NCBI RefSeq assembly: GCF_004342485.1
Contig: NZ_SMBU01000011.1
Coordinates: 88,667 to 152,666 of the forward strand
Origin: Roseateles saccharophilus
Lineage (GTDB): Bacteria; Pseudomonadota; Gammaproteobacteria; Burkholderiales; Burkholderiaceae_C
Direction of reading: 5' to 3'
DNA: 64,000 nucleotides
Below are positions 53,592-63,216 of this stretch, piece after piece (position 1 is the stretch's first letter; the number at the start of each line of letters is the position of its first letter). The position numbers and the translations under genes are program-made. Under the pieces are notes generated by a model that was not told where the DNA came from, made no database searches, and worked only from the letters and a program-made list of their open reading frames with translations.

Positions 53592-53662
53592 GGCGCGATT
53601 ATCGGCAGGGTCGCCGTGAATATTGCCCCCCGCGGCGCGATGGCGCGGCCTAAAGTCTGCCC

Positions 53663-53726
53663 ATCCCAACGACGCCCTCTCCCGAGGGCTTCATGACCCG
53701 GCAGCCTGCTGACCGGGTCTTTTTTT
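53663..53726 (+). ncRNA. Candidate small RNA or leader with intrinsic terminator before the GGDEF-EAL gene
   Basis: Two hairpins in tandem: GCCCTC-TCCC-GAGGGC (6-bp stem) and GACCCGG/CCGGGTC (53695-53701 with 53713-53719), the latter followed by T7 (53720-53726). This is the only textbook intrinsic terminator seen outside the IS. It faces the plus strand but no plus-strand gene ends here, so a short RNA must start inside the divergent gap; TAAAGT at 53651-53656 is a possible -10. It could be an sRNA or an attenuated leader of the 53803 gene. Confidence 0.5.
53695..53726 (+). terminator. Intrinsic terminator in the gap before the GGDEF-EAL gene
   Basis: A 7-bp GC-rich stem (GACCCGG/CCGGGTC) with an 11-base loop is followed at once by seven T. 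Read-through would be needed for any promoter upstream of it to express the gene at 53803. Confidence 0.8.
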
Positions 53727-53802
53727 GCGCCCGCGCGGCAAATCCGCCATCCCGCCGTGGCCGGGACGGGGCCACGGTTCGCCGCGCTCGCATACTCCGG
53801 CC

Positions 53803-55962
53803 ATGCCCGCCCAGTTCGTGCTGCGCTTCGACCCCATGGTCGTCGTGCTCTCCTACCTGACCGCCGCCTTCGCGTCCTACGTCGCGCTGGATCTCGCGCA
53901 GCGCGTGCGTTCGCCGGACGCCCAGGTCGCACGCGGCTGGTGGATCGCCGGCTCGCTGTCCATGGGCACCGGCATCTGGGCCATGCACTTCGTCGGCATG
54001 CTGGCGCTGCAGCTGCCCTTCCCGGTCGGCTACGACGCCGTCGTCACCGGCATCAGCAGGCTCGCGGCCGTCCTCGTGTCGGCCATCGCGCTGCGCACGG
54101 CCGCCGCCGACACGCTGACGACGGCGCGGCTGGCCAGCGGCGCCGTCAGCATGGGCGCCGGCATCTGCGCGATGCACTACACCGGCATGGCCGCCCTCGA
54201 ACTGACGCCCAGCATCCGCTGGGACTGGGGCCTGGTCGCCGCCTCGGCCGCGGTCGCCACCGGCGCGGCGGCGGCGGCGCTCTGCATCTTCTTCTGGCTG
54301 CGCCGGCTGACGCGCAGCCAGGCGCGCTGGGGGCAGGTGGCCGCGGCCCTGGTGATGGGCGCGGCCGTCGCCGGCATGCACTACACCGGCATGGCCGCGG
54401 CCGGCATCGAAGCGGGCTCGGTCTGCCGCAGTGTCGACGGCCTGGGCGGCGACAACCTCGTCGCCCTGGTCGCCGGCGCCACCTTCGCGCTGTTGCTGCT
54501 CACGCTCGCCACCTCGGCGATGGACGCGCGCAACCAGCGCCGCGCCAGCCGGCTGCAGCAATCGCTGCAGGCGGCCACCACCGAGCTGGCGCAGCAGGCC
54601 CTGCGCGACGCGCTGACCGGCCTGGCCAACCGCCAGTTGCTGGAAGACCGGCTGCAGCATGCCGCCGCACGCGGCCGCCGCGAGGGCCAGCGCCTCGCGC
54701 TGCTGGCCGTCAACCTGGACGGCTTCAAGCCCATCAACGACAGCTTCGGCCATGCCGCGGGCGACGCCGTGCTGCGCGAGGCCGCACAGCGGCTGCAGTC
54801 GCTGGCGCGTAGCCACGACACGCTGGCCCGGCTGGGCGCCGACGAGTTCGTGCTGCTGCTGGAGACCGAGGTCGGCGAGGCTGCGCTGGCCCAGGTCGCG
54901 CAGCGCCTGCTGGACGCGCTGGCCGAACCCATGGCCGGCGTGCCGGGCGCGGGCCGCCAGCCGCTGCGGCTGTCGGCCTCCATCGGCATCGCGCTGCACG
55001 ACGGCGGTACGCTGGATGCGAGCCTGATCACGCAGGCCGACTCCGCCGCGCAATCGGTCAAGCGCGCCGGCGGCAACGGCTTCGCCTTCTTCGAGGCCCA
55101 TATGCAGGCCGACGTGCGCGACCAGCTCGACCTCGCACGCGAGCTGCGCGCAGCGCTGGACGGCGAGGCCGGCGCCGGCCGGCTGCAGCTGCACTACCAG
55201 CCCAAGGTCGACGGCAGCTCCAACGAGATCGCCGGCGTCGAGGCCCTGCTGCGCTGGCAGCACCCGCTGCGCGGCCCGGTCGGCCCGGCCGCCGTGATCC
55301 CGGTGGCCGAGCGCTTCGGCCTCATCGTCGCGCTGGGCGAATGGGTCATCGCCGAGGCCTGCCGCCAGCTCGCGGCCTGGCGCAGCGACGGGCTGACGAT
55401 GCGCGTCGCGATCAACCTGTCCGTGCAGCAGCTGCGCCAGCCCGAGGCGCTGCTGCAGCGCTTCGAGGAGGCGCTGGCCCGGTACCGCATCGACGCGCGC
55501 CAGCTGACCTGCGAGATCACCGAATCCGTCGCGATGGCGGACGCCGCCGCGACCGAGGCCGTGCTGCAGCACCTGGGAGCGCTCGGCCTGGCCCTGTCCA
55601 TCGACGACTTCGGCACCGGCTACTCCAGCCTGGCCTACCTGCGCCGGCTGCCGGTGTCGCAGCTGAAGATCGACCGCAGCTTCGTGCAGGACCTGGAGAC
55701 CAGCGCCGACGCCCGCGCCATCGTCAAGGCCGTCGTCGAGCTGGCCCACGCGCTGAGCCTGGAGGTCGTTGCCGAAGGCGTCGAGACGACCGGCCAGGCA
55801 GCCGTGTTGCGCGGCATGCGCTGCGACAAGCTGCAAGGCTATCTGTTCGGCCGCCCGATGCCGGCCGAGGAGCTGGCACGCTGGGCCAAGGACACGCCGG
55901 CCGAAAGGCTGCGCTTCAGCGCGTCGCTGTACGGCGGACTGGACGCCGGGGCGGGGGTCTAG
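53803..55962 (+). CDS. MHYT-GGDEF-EAL membrane protein (cyclic di-GMP turnover)
   Basis: 719 residues. The MHYT sensor (about 10-240) has seven membrane helices and three copies of its motif: AMHFVGM near 60, AMHYTGM near 125 and GMHYTGM near 190, thought to bind copper or sense gas. A GGDEF domain (about 265-425) has RDALTGLANRQLLEDRL but the signature is G-A-D-E-F, a changed second glycine. The EAL domain (about 440-700) keeps all catalytic residues: GVEALLRW, INLSVQQL, CEITES, IDDFGTGYSSLAYL, LKIDRSFV, AEGVE and DKLQGYLFGRP. So phosphodiesterase activity is likely; cyclase activity is uncertain. Confidence 0.92.
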   Translation: MPAQFVLRFDPMVVVLSYLTAAFASYVALDLAQRVRSPDAQVARGWWIAGSLSMGTGIWAMHFVGMLALQLPFPVGYDAVVTGISRLAAVLVSAIALRTAAADTLTTARLASGAVSMGAGICAMHYTGMAALELTPSIRWDWGLVAASAAVATGAAAAALCIFFWLRRLTRSQARWGQVAAALVMGAAVAGMHYTGMAAAGIEAGSVCRSVDGLGGDNLVALVAGATFALLLLTLATSAMDARNQRRASRLQQSLQAATTELAQQALRDALTGLANRQLLEDRLQHAAARGRREGQRLALLAVNLDGFKPINDSFGHAAGDAVLREAAQRLQSLARSHDTLARLGADEFVLLLETEVGEAALAQVAQRLLDALAEPMAGVPGAGRQPLRLSASIGIALHDGGTLDASLITQADSAAQSVKRAGGNGFAFFEAHMQADVRDQLDLARELRAALDGEAGAGRLQLHYQPKVDGSSNEIAGVEALLRWQHPLRGPVGPAAVIPVAERFGLIVALGEWVIAEACRQLAAWRSDGLTMRVAINLSVQQLRQPEALLQRFEEALARYRIDARQLTCEITESVAMADAAATEAVLQHLGALGLALSIDDFGTGYSSLAYLRRLPVSQLKIDRSFVQDLETSADARAIVKAVVELAHALSLEVVAEGVETTGQAAVLRGMRCDKLQGYLFGRPMPAEELARWAKDTPAERLRFSASLYGGLDAGAGV

Positions 55963-57452
55963 ATTTCCATCCGCGCCGGCGCGACATAGAAGCGCCGGAA
56001 CTCCTCGAAGGGCAGCGTGTCGGCCGCCTCGATGCGGGCCTGGGCGGCCAGCGATTCGGCCGCCTCGGCCGCGAAGCGTTGCTGCAGCGCGTCCGGATAG
56101 GGCAAGGCCAGCAGGGCCGTGCGCGTCGCATCGCTCTGGCGGCGGATGAAGCCGACATAGCTGTCGTCGAAGTCCTGGGCCATCACCGCCAGCATGCGCG
56201 CCGAAGGGCAGAGCTCGGGGCGGCGCAGCCGCTCGCCGATGCGCTCCAGCGCCGCGCGGTAGGCACGGCCGCCATGGGCCGCATCCAGCGCGTCGGCATG
56301 GGCGGCGCAGGCGGCCAGGATCTCGGCGGCCCAGTCGGCGAGGCTGCGCTCGCCGCCCTGCCAGTGCTCCAGCATCAGGCCCGGCTCGCGGCCACGCGCG
56401 GCGACGCGGTGCTGGTTGCGCGCATTGGCCGCGATCTCCTCGGGCGTGTCTTCGGGGCTGGCGCCCTTCAGGCAATGCAGCAGGAAGGCGTCGAGCACGC
56501 GCATCGTGTCGGCGCCGATGCCGACCGGCTCGAAGGGGTCGAGGTCCATCAGCCTCACCTCGATGTATTCGACACCCCGCTCGCGCAGTGCGTGCAACGG
56601 CCGCTCGCCGGGGCGGATCACGCGCTTGGCGCGGATGGTGCTGTAGAACTCGTTCTCGATCTGCAGCAGGCTGGTGGAGAGCTGGTTGTAGTCGCCGCCG
56701 GGCGTGCGCACGCCGATGGCCTCGTAGGCGGGATAGGGCCGGCTCAGCGCGTCCTGCAGTGAGTCGGCATAGCTCTGCAGGCAGTTGTAGCTGACGGCGA
56801 TGCTGGACTGCGCGTCGCTCTGGTAGCCCAGCCGCCCCATGCGCAGCGAGGTCGCGTGCGGCAGGTAGAGGGTGCGGCCGGACAGGCGCTGCAGGCCGTG
56901 CTCGCGGCCGGCGACGAAGCTGTCGCACAGCGCCGGGCTGGCGCCGAAGAGATAGAGCAGCAGCCAGCCCTCGCGGCGGAAGTTGCGGATCGCGCCGAAA
57001 TAGCCGTCCGTGCCGACGCCGGGCAGCGACCAGTTGTAGTGGATGCCCGAGATGGTCTGCATGCGCCGGCCATAGCGCTGGCCCAGGCCCATGCGGTAGA
57101 TGCTCTTGGCGCGGCCGACGTTGCTGCTGCCGTAGCGGCCGATGGGGATGGTCTCGTCGATCGGCAGGCCGCAGGGCATGGAGCCCACCCACAGGCGCTC
57201 GTCGCCGAGGGCGTGGTAGACGGCCTGGTGGATCTCGGTCAGCTCGCGCAGCGCGTCGTCCACGCCCGCATGCACGCCGGTGATCAGTTCGAGCTGGGAC
57301 TCGCTGTAGTCCGTCGTGATGTGGGGGTGGGTCAGCGCCGAGCCGAGCGCGACCGGGTGCGGCGTCAGCGCGAGGCCGCCGCCGGGCAGGGCACGCAGGC
57401 TTTCCTTCTCGATGCCACGGCGGATGCCGAGCAATGTCTCTTTGTCGTCCAT
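55959..57452 (-). CDS. gshA: Glutamate-cysteine ligase
   Basis: 497 residues. First step of glutathione synthesis, ATP-dependent. Matches the gammaproteobacterial-type GshA: GIRRGIEKESLRALPGGGLALTPHPVALGSALTHPHITTDYSESQLELIT, GSMPCGLP, GRYGSSNVGRAKSIYRMGLGQRYGRRMQTISGIHYNWSL, SYNCLQSYADSL, QIENEFYSTIRAKR and EVRLMDLDPFEPVGI. Start at 57452 gives MDDKETLLGIRRGIEKES. Overlaps the convergent GGDEF-EAL gene by four bases. Confidence 0.95.
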   Translation of the reverse strand: MDDKETLLGIRRGIEKESLRALPGGGLALTPHPVALGSALTHPHITTDYSESQLELITGVHAGVDDALRELTEIHQAVYHALGDERLWVGSMPCGLPIDETIPIGRYGSSNVGRAKSIYRMGLGQRYGRRMQTISGIHYNWSLPGVGTDGYFGAIRNFRREGWLLLYLFGASPALCDSFVAGREHGLQRLSGRTLYLPHATSLRMGRLGYQSDAQSSIAVSYNCLQSYADSLQDALSRPYPAYEAIGVRTPGGDYNQLSTSLLQIENEFYSTIRAKRVIRPGERPLHALRERGVEYIEVRLMDLDPFEPVGIGADTMRVLDAFLLHCLKGASPEDTPEEIAANARNQHRVAARGREPGLMLEHWQGGERSLADWAAEILAACAAHADALDAAHGGRAYRAALERIGERLRRPELCPSARMLAVMAQDFDDSYVGFIRRQSDATRTALLALPYPDALQQRFAAEAAESLAAQARIEAADTLPFEEFRRFYVAPARMEI

Positions 57453-57553
57453 GGCGTCCGGTTCGATGCAGGGCGCGACACGGTAGCAGAAGCAGCTTGA
57501 GCCTGTACGACAGCGGAAATGGCGCCATGGGATAGCGCAGGAAAGCAGGAGAC

Positions 57554-58021
57554 TCAGCCCGGCGGGCCAGCGGCCATCTGCGCCGCCGCGCGGTGGATGG
57601 CCGCCCTCACCCGCCCATAGGTGCCGCAGCGGCAGATATTGGTCATCGCGGTGTCGATCTGCGCGTCGGTCGGCCGCGGGTGGGCACGCAGCAGGGCCGC
57701 GGCGCTCATCAGCATGCCGCTCTGGCAGTAGCCGCACTGCGGCACCTGCTCGGCGATCCAGGCCTGCTGCAGCGCGGCCTGGGGCGTGGCCGCCAGGGCT
57801 TCGATCGTCGTGACGCTGTGCCCTGCCGCGGCGCCGACCGGGTAGCTGCAGCTGCGTACGGCCTCGCCGTCCAGGTGCACCGTGCAAGCGCCGCAGGCCG
57901 CGATGCCGCAGCCGAACTTGGTGCCGGTGAGCCGCAGCTCCTCGCGCAGCACCCACAGCAGCGGCACGTCGGCCGGCACGGCAAGCTGGTGCGGCTGGCC
58001 ATTGACCTTCAGCTTGATCAC
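57554..58021 (-). CDS. iorA: [2Fe-2S] subunit of a xanthine-dehydrogenase-family oxidoreductase (IorA-like)
   Basis: 155 residues. Two [2Fe-2S] clusters: plant-type Cys38, Cys43, Cys46, Cys58 and the helical Cys96, Cys99, Cys130, Cys132. This is the small subunit, carrying electrons from the molybdenum subunit encoded just upstream. Starts at GTG with four bases overlapping the large-subunit stop. Similar to the isoquinoline 1-oxidoreductase alpha subunit; the actual substrate is unknown. Confidence 0.9.
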   Translation of the reverse strand: MIKLKVNGQPHQLAVPADVPLLWVLREELRLTGTKFGCGIAACGACTVHLDGEAVRSCSYPVGAAAGHSVTTIEALAATPQAALQQAWIAEQVPQCGYCQSGMLMSAAALLRAHPRPTDAQIDTAMTNICRCGTYGRVRAAIHRAAAQMAAGPPG

Positions 58022-60216
58022 GACGCGTACTCCTGTTGTTCGAAATGCAGGCCGCTGCGGCCGATGGGCAGCGCGCGCGGGCGCGGGCCGCCGGCGGCGT
58101 GGATGGCATTGGCCAGCGCGGGCGGCACGGTCACCGGCCCGATCTCGGCGATGCCGCCCAGCGGCCGGCCGCTCTCGACGAAGTCCACGACGATGGGCGG
58201 CGTCTCGGCCAGGAAGGGCGGCATGTAGCCGCCGAAGTTGTCCTGCTGCAGCCGGCCCTGCTCGAACGTGACCTCGGCCTTCGCATAGGCCAGGCCGAAG
58301 ACGGCGCCGCCCTCCAGGTTGGCGCGCGCGATGCCGGGGTCCAGCACGCGGCCGCAGTCGGCCACGCTGACGATGCGCAGCAGCCGCACCGAATCGCCCT
58401 TGACCTGCACCTCGACGACGCTGGCCAGCAGCGAGCCGAAGGCCTCGGCAAACGCCAGTCCTCGACCATGCCCGGCCGGCAGCGGCCGGCCCCAGCCCGA
58501 CAGCTCGGCCGCGCGGGCCAGCACGGCCAGGCAGTCGGGCCGGTGCGCCAGCAGCCGCCGGCGCAGCGCGAGGCCGTCGCTGCCGGCCTTCAGCGCGAGT
58601 TCGTCGATGAAGCTCTCCAGCCCGAACAGATTCGGCCCGTAGCCCGTCGTGCGCATCACCGAGGTCGGCACGGCCAGCTTCGCGAGGTGGAAGTCCAGCC
58701 GCCGCGCCTCGAAGCGGTAGGGCGGCTGCTCCAGGCCCTCGAGCGCGCTCGGGTCGACGTGCTGCTCGCCCAGCACCTTCTGGATGGGCGGGAAGACCGG
58801 GGCCAGGATGGTGGGCGACACCAGGCGCGCGTGCAGGCTGCGGGGTAGGCCGTCGGCCGCCAGCGTGGCCGACAGGCGCAGCGCCGATGCGGGGCGGAAG
58901 GCGTCGCGGCGCATGTCCTCCTCGCGGCTCCAGATCAGCTGCACCGGCGCACCGACGGCCTTGGAGATCAGCGCAGCCTGCACGACGAAGTCGGGCAGCA
59001 GGCGCCGGCCGAAGCCGCCGCCCAGGTAGGGCGTGCGGTTGACCTCGACGCGCTCGGCCGGCAGGCCCAGCACGGCCTGCAGCGCCGCGGCGGCCAGGTC
59101 CTGGCCTTGCGTGGGCGCCCAGATCACGCAGCGCTGCGCCGTGACGTGGGCGACGCAGTTCATCGGTTCCATCGTCGCGTGCGCGGCAAAGCCGTTGAAG
59201 TAGTCGGCCTCGAAGACCTCGCCCTCCACCGCCCCGCCCTCGTGGACCGGTGTCGCGAACGGCCCCTCGGCCAACGCGCGCCGGTAGCCGGCCTCGATGC
59301 CGGCCGAGTCCACGCTCGCCGAGGCGGGCGTGGCCCTGGCCGTCACCGTGAGCTTCTCCAGCGCGCGGCGCGCCTGCCAGTAGCGCGTCGCGACGACGGC
59401 CACGCAGTCGGGCAGCGGCAGCACGGCCTTGACGCCGGGCTCGCGTGCCGCCCGGCGCATGTCCACGCGCTGCAGCTCGCCGGCTATCAGCGGCAGGGTC
59501 TTGATGGCCGCCACCAGCATGCCGGGCAGCGCGAAGTCGATGCCGAAGACGGCCGAGCCGTCCACCTTGGCCGGCACGTCCACGCGTGCCAGCGCACGGC
59601 CGACGAGGCGCTGGCGCGCGGCCTCGCGCAGCCGCGGTTGCGCGGGCACGGGCAGCACGGCGGCGGCTTCGGCCACGTCGGCGAAATGCAGGCGCCGGCC
59701 GCTCGTGACATGAACGACCTCGGAGTTTTCGGTGTCGCAGTCGCCCGCCGGCACGCCCCAGCGCGCGGCGGCGGCCTGCACCAACATTTCGCGCGCCGCC
59801 GCGCCCATGCGGCGCACCAGGTCGTAGAAGCCCTGGATGCTCTCGCTGTTGCCGGTGAACTGCCACTGGTACTTGGGATTCTTGAACTCCGCCCGCCGCG
59901 GCGCCGTGACGAGCTGCACCGCGGCCCAGTCCGCGCCCAGCTCGTCGGCCAGCACGGCCGGCAACGTCGTGCTGATGCCCTGGCCGATCTCGGCCTGGGA
60001 CACCACCAGCGTCACGGCGCGGCTGCCGGGCGTGATGCGCACCCAGGCGGTCAGCTCGACCGTGCCGGCAGCGGGCGCGAGCGACGCGGCACCCACCAGG
60101 CGCGCGGCCTGGGCGCCGACGAGGAAGCCGCCGAACAGGCCCGCGGCCGAGGCCTGCAGCAGGCGGCGGCGCGTGGGGTCGGGGCGAAGCAGGGGGGCAG
60201 TCATGGGCGGGTTCAT
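58018..60216 (-). CDS. iorB: Molybdopterin-binding subunit of a xanthine-dehydrogenase-family oxidoreductase (IorB-like)
   Basis: 732 residues. A twin-arginine signal [20 protein letters not shown] (from residue 15) exports the folded enzyme. Domains: [91 protein letters not shown], and the Mo-pocket [22 protein letters not shown] with the catalytic Glu. IorB-type enzymes hydroxylate N-heterocycles or oxidise aldehydes. Start chosen at 60216 because it overlaps the MBL gene stop by four bases; an ATG at 60204 is an alternative. No Mo-cofactor insertion chaperone adjoins. Confidence 0.88.
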   Translation of the reverse strand: MNPPMTAPLLRPDPTRRRLLQASAAGLFGGFLVGAQAARLVGAASLAPAAGTVELTAWVRITPGSRAVTLVVSQAEIGQGISTTLPAVLADELGADWAAVQLVTAPRRAEFKNPKYQWQFTGNSESIQGFYDLVRRMGAAAREMLVQAAAARWGVPAGDCDTENSEVVHVTSGRRLHFADVAEAAAVLPVPAQPRLREAARQRLVGRALARVDVPAKVDGSAVFGIDFALPGMLVAAIKTLPLIAGELQRVDMRRAAREPGVKAVLPLPDCVAVVATRYWQARRALEKLTVTARATPASASVDSAGIEAGYRRALAEGPFATPVHEGGAVEGEVFEADYFNGFAAHATMEPMNCVAHVTAQRCVIWAPTQGQDLAAAALQAVLGLPAERVEVNRTPYLGGGFGRRLLPDFVVQAALISKAVGAPVQLIWSREEDMRRDAFRPASALRLSATLAADGLPRSLHARLVSPTILAPVFPPIQKVLGEQHVDPSALEGLEQPPYRFEARRLDFHLAKLAVPTSVMRTTGYGPNLFGLESFIDELALKAGSDGLALRRRLLAHRPDCLAVLARAAELSGWGRPLPAGHGRGLAFAEAFGSLLASVVEVQVKGDSVRLLRIVSVADCGRVLDPGIARANLEGGAVFGLAYAKAEVTFEQGRLQQDNFGGYMPPFLAETPPIVVDFVESGRPLGGIAEIGPVTVPPALANAIHAAGGPRPRALPIGRSGLHFEQQEYAS

Positions 60217-61163
60217 TCCTTGGGTGGAGCGACGGCGAGCGCGACGACGGCCGCGCAGCAATGGCTGGAGATCGACCGCTCCAGGCCGACGAGGCGCTCG
60301 CGCCAGCGCGGCAGCAGCGCGTCGACGCAGGCCTGCACCTGGGTGGCCTCGTAGTCGTCGTGCAGCAGCCAGGTCGAGCCGGGTGGGCGGGTCTTCAGGA
60401 AGGCCGGGAAGGGTTGTGCCGCCGCGTTCCGCCGCGCCGTGGCCAGCAGCTCGCGCGCAAAGCGCTGCGAGGCCAGCACGTCCTCGCGCGTGCCGAGGCG
60501 GTCCACGTGGCCGGCCACCAGCGTGTCGAAGTCATAGGCCAGGGCCTGCTCGTGGGCCTCCAGATAGCCCTGCACATCGGCCGCGATGCCCAGGCCGGGA
60601 TAGGGCGCATAGCCGGGGTAGACCACGTCCACCAGCATCAGCACGCGCTGGCGCGGCAGGTGGATGAAGAGATTGCCCGCCGCATGGTTGATGCCGCGGT
60701 AGTCCAGCTCCAGGCGCTGCCCGCCGACGTCCAGGCTCAGATGGCGCTCGAAGCGCTGCGTCGGCGGCGGGCGGCGCGGGTCGGCCGCGCGGTCCAGCGC
60801 CTCGCCCACCTGCTGCTGCGCGACGATACGGGCCGTGCGCGGGAACAACCCCGCCGCACCGATGTGGTCCAGGTGGGCGTGGCTGTAGACGATGTGGGTC
60901 ACCGGCAGCGGTGTGACCTCGGCAATCGCCTTCAGGTAGTTGGCGCCCAGCGTCGGCAGCGGGTCGATGGCGATGACGCCGGTCTCGCTCACGACGAAGA
61001 GGGTGTTGTAGGCGCCGTCGCAGATCCACCAGGCGCCGCCGCCGAGGTCGCGCAGCGCATAGCCCTTCGTGGTGATCTGTGCGGCATCGGCCACCACGTC
61101 CGCCGACGCGGGGCCCGGCCCCAGGCAGGCCAACAGCGCGAACCACAACTTCCATGCCGGCAT
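60213..61163 (-). CDS. Exported metallo-beta-lactamase-fold hydrolase
   Basis: 316 residues. Signal peptide (1-21, [16 protein letters not shown]). Metal site SHAHLDH (His95, His97, Asp99, His100), GINHAAGN with a further His, DVVYPG with a bridging Asp, and a late His in [15 protein letters not shown]. It belongs to the non-lactamase exported MBL group. First gene of the operon with iorB and iorA; it may process the substrate or product of the oxidoreductase. Divergent from the AraC regulator. Confidence 0.9.
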   Translation of the reverse strand: MPAWKLWFALLACLGPGPASADVVADAAQITTKGYALRDLGGGAWWICDGAYNTLFVVSETGVIAIDPLPTLGANYLKAIAEVTPLPVTHIVYSHAHLDHIGAAGLFPRTARIVAQQQVGEALDRAADPRRPPPTQRFERHLSLDVGGQRLELDYRGINHAAGNLFIHLPRQRVLMLVDVVYPGYAPYPGLGIAADVQGYLEAHEQALAYDFDTLVAGHVDRLGTREDVLASQRFARELLATARRNAAAQPFPAFLKTRPPGSTWLLHDDYEATQVQACVDALLPRWRERLVGLERSISSHCCAAVVALAVAPPKE

Positions 61164-61321
61164 CGGCGACCATCCCCTCTGCGTTTGCGATGGCCGGCAT
61201 GTTGCGAGGCGGCCCTTGCAGCGGCAATGTCCGCGCGTCGCGATCTGTTGTCGGATTGTTCTGGCTTGCCAAACGGCCCCCTTGACGCCAGCATCGCGGC
61301 CGTTTTCAAGCGAGAGATGCG

Positions 61322-62287
61322 ATGGCGAAGACAGCCCCCAAGGTCCATGCCGAGCTGGCCGGCTTCGACGTGCTCAGCGAAGTGCTGGGCACGCTGGGCC
61401 TGCGCTCGCGCGTCTACTGCCGCACCCAGCTCGCCGGGCCTTGGGTCATCGAGGTGCGCGGCTCGGAGCTGCTGCACTTCCACCTCGTCGAGCGGGGCGA
61501 GGCCTGGCTGAGCATCGAGGGCCGGCCCGAGCCCGAGCCGCTGCGCCCGGGCGAGGTGCTCGTCATCCGCAGCCCCGGCGGACACCGCCTGGCCGATCTT
61601 CCCGGCAAGCGCCCCGTGGCGCCCATCGTCTTCGCCGCCGAGGACGACGCCGGCCGCATGCAGCAGCTGCACCACGACAACGCAGCCGAGCCGGACAGCG
61701 TCATCGTCTGCGGCGCCTTCACGCTGCAGCACGCGGCCGACCACCCGCTGACCCGGCTGCTGCCGCCCGTCATGCGGCTGCGCCCCGACCGCGCCGACTG
61801 GCTGGGCGCCGTCGCCGGCCTGCTGAGCGAGGAGGCGCGCTCACTGCGGCCGGGCTCGGAGATCGTCATCTCGCGGCTGACCGACCTGCTCTTCATCCAG
61901 GTGCTGCGCGCCTGGATGCGCGAACACGCGCCGCGCCAGGGCTGGCTGGCCGCGCTGTCGCATCCGCAGATCGGCCCGGTGCTCGCGGCCGTGCACGAAC
62001 GGCCCGAGCAGCCGTGGACCGTGGAGGCGCTGGCCGCGCTGGCGCATCTGTCGCGCTCGGCCTTCTCGGCACGCTTTGCCAAGGTGGTGGGCGAGCCGGC
62101 CCAGACCTATCTGATGCGGCTGCGCATGCAGGCCGCGGCACGGCTGGTCAGCGAACGCCGCGCCTCGCTGGCCGAGATCGCAGCGGCGACGGGCTATGAG
62201 TCCGAGGCAGCGTTCAACAAGGCCTTCAAGCGTTGGCACGGGCTGGCGCCGGGGCAGTTCAGGGAGTTGCAGGCGGAAGCAGCTTGA
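61322..62287 (+). CDS. AraC-family regulator with cupin sensor (Cupin_6 type)
   Basis: 321 residues. N-terminal cupin domain (AELAGFDVLSEVLGTLGLRSRVYC, LHFHLVERGEAWLSIEG, LRPGEVLVIRSPGGHRL) and C-terminal double HTH (WTVEALAALAHLSRSAFSARFAKVVGEPAQTYLMRLRMQAAARLVSERRASLAEIAAATGYESEAAFNKAFKRWHGLAPGQFREL). Divergent from the MBL-iorBA operon with 158 bases between; probable activator or repressor of it. Confidence 0.92.
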   Translation: MAKTAPKVHAELAGFDVLSEVLGTLGLRSRVYCRTQLAGPWVIEVRGSELLHFHLVERGEAWLSIEGRPEPEPLRPGEVLVIRSPGGHRLADLPGKRPVAPIVFAAEDDAGRMQQLHHDNAAEPDSVIVCGAFTLQHAADHPLTRLLPPVMRLRPDRADWLGAVAGLLSEEARSLRPGSEIVISRLTDLLFIQVLRAWMREHAPRQGWLAALSHPQIGPVLAAVHERPEQPWTVEALAALAHLSRSAFSARFAKVVGEPAQTYLMRLRMQAAARLVSERRASLAEIAAATGYESEAAFNKAFKRWHGLAPGQFRELQAEAA

Positions 62288-62310
62288 GCCCTTGCGGGCC
62301 GGCGGGCTGA

Positions 62311-62380
62311 TGCATTCGAACAGGTGCCGCCGTCACCGGACGCGCATCGCAAATTGCTATCATTGATTGCATTCGAATGC
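62311..62380. promoter_or_regulatory. Operator-like repeats of the toxin-antitoxin promoter
   Basis: The perfect palindrome GCATTCGAATGC (62369-62380) lies 12 bases before the antitoxin start, and a matching half TGCATTCGAA is at 62311-62320. Ribbon-helix-helix antitoxins such as FitA bind repeated palindromes of this kind to autorepress. AAGGGG (ribosome site) follows. Confidence 0.55.
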
Positions 62381-62392
62381 GAAGGGGTGCAG

Positions 62393-62629
62393 ATGGCGAA
62401 CTTGCTGGTGCGCGGGATCGACGAGGCGCTTGTCAAGGCGCTCAAGGAGCGCGCGGTGACGCACGGCCGCAGCGCCGAGGCGGAACATCGCGAGATCTTG
62501 GCAGCGGCGCTACGACGTCCTCGGAAGAGGACTTTTGCAGCGGTTCTTGCGGCCATGCCAGACGTCGGTGAAGACAGCGATTTCGAGCGCGTCGAAGGCG
62601 TCGCAAAGGCTCCGGATGTATTTGGTTGA
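62393..62629 (+). CDS. FitA/VapB-type ribbon-helix-helix antitoxin
   Basis: 78 residues. N-terminal ribbon-helix-helix MANLLVRGIDEALVKALKERAVTHGRSAEAEHREILAAAL, the DNA-binding pattern of FitA-like plasmid-stability proteins, then a toxin-binding tail RTFAAVLAAMPDVGEDSDFERV. ATG at 62393 with AAGGGG upstream. Its end overlaps the toxin start by 14 bases. Neutralises the PIN-domain toxin and represses the operon. Confidence 0.9.
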   Translation: MANLLVRGIDEALVKALKERAVTHGRSAEAEHREILAAALRRPRKRTFAAVLAAMPDVGEDSDFERVEGVAKAPDVFG

Positions 62630-63047
62630 CACGAACGTGATCAGCGAGGCGCGTAAAGGCGCACGCGCTGACGCGGGCGTTGTGGCCTTCTTCCGCACAG
62701 CGGCGGCTGAAGGCGCAGCCTTGTATCTGTCGGTCGTCACCATCGGCGAGTTGCGCCGAGGCATCGAGCTCATCCGACACCGCGGCGATGAGCCCCAAGC
62801 GGTTCTCCTGGAGCGCTGGATGAGAACCGTCCTTCGCGAATACAAGGATCAGGTCCTCGACTTCGATGTCGAGGCGGCCCAGGTGTGGGGCCGTTTGCGC
62901 GTGCCGCGTCCGGAGCACGAACTCGACAAGGTGATCGCCGCCACGGCTCTTGTGCACGATCTGACCGTGGTCACGCGGAATGTGCGGCACTTTCGCGCCA
63001 GCGGGCTCAAGCTGCTGAACCCATTTCGCGATCAGGCAGCGGGTTGA
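62616..63047 (+). CDS. FitB/VapC-type PIN-domain toxin
   Basis: 143 residues. PIN-domain ribonuclease: MYLVDTNVISE (Asp6), SVVTIGELRRG (Glu), DKVIAATAL (Asp) and VVTRNVRHF, the four-part acidic site. VapC-family toxins cut tRNA or rRNA when the antitoxin is lost. ATG at 62616; the longer upstream frame would overlap the whole antitoxin. Together they form a complete type II module in a stretch of lower GC. Confidence 0.92.
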   Translation: MYLVDTNVISEARKGARADAGVVAFFRTAAAEGAALYLSVVTIGELRRGIELIRHRGDEPQAVLLERWMRTVLREYKDQVLDFDVEAAQVWGRLRVPRPEHELDKVIAATALVHDLTVVTRNVRHFRASGLKLLNPFRDQAAG

Positions 63048-63167
63048 ATGACTTCGGATGAGCGAGCGCAACGCGAGTTCACTGTGTATGTTGCTGATCA
63101 GCCAGAAGCAGTCTGTCGCGAAGGACAGCTTTGGAGCAAGCCAACACCGCGCTTGATGCCCGAATGA
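63048..63167 (+). CDS. Possible 39-residue protein after the toxin gene
   Basis: ATG immediately follows the toxin stop, and the frame (MTSDERAQREFTVYVADQPEAV to LMPE) is open for 39 codons. No ribosome site and no known family. It may be a remnant of a longer gene or chance. Confidence 0.2.
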   Translation: MTSDERAQREFTVYVADQPEAVCREGQLWSKPTPRLMPE

Positions 63168-63216
63168 GAGCGGCAACGACCTGCTCAGTTGCAACCAACT
63201 CGCTCATAGTCAACGC

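Noticed and set aside
53592..53802. GEMM (cyclic di-GMP) riboswitch before the GGDEF-EAL gene
   Set aside because: GGCCTAAA is present as in the GEMM class, but the A-rich CGCAAAG segment and the tetraloop-receptor layout are missing.
58018..58109. gshA frame extending upstream to 58109
   Set aside because: The upstream part is antisense or off-frame to the iorA gene and has no homology; MDDKETLLGIRRGIEKES at 57452 is the family start.
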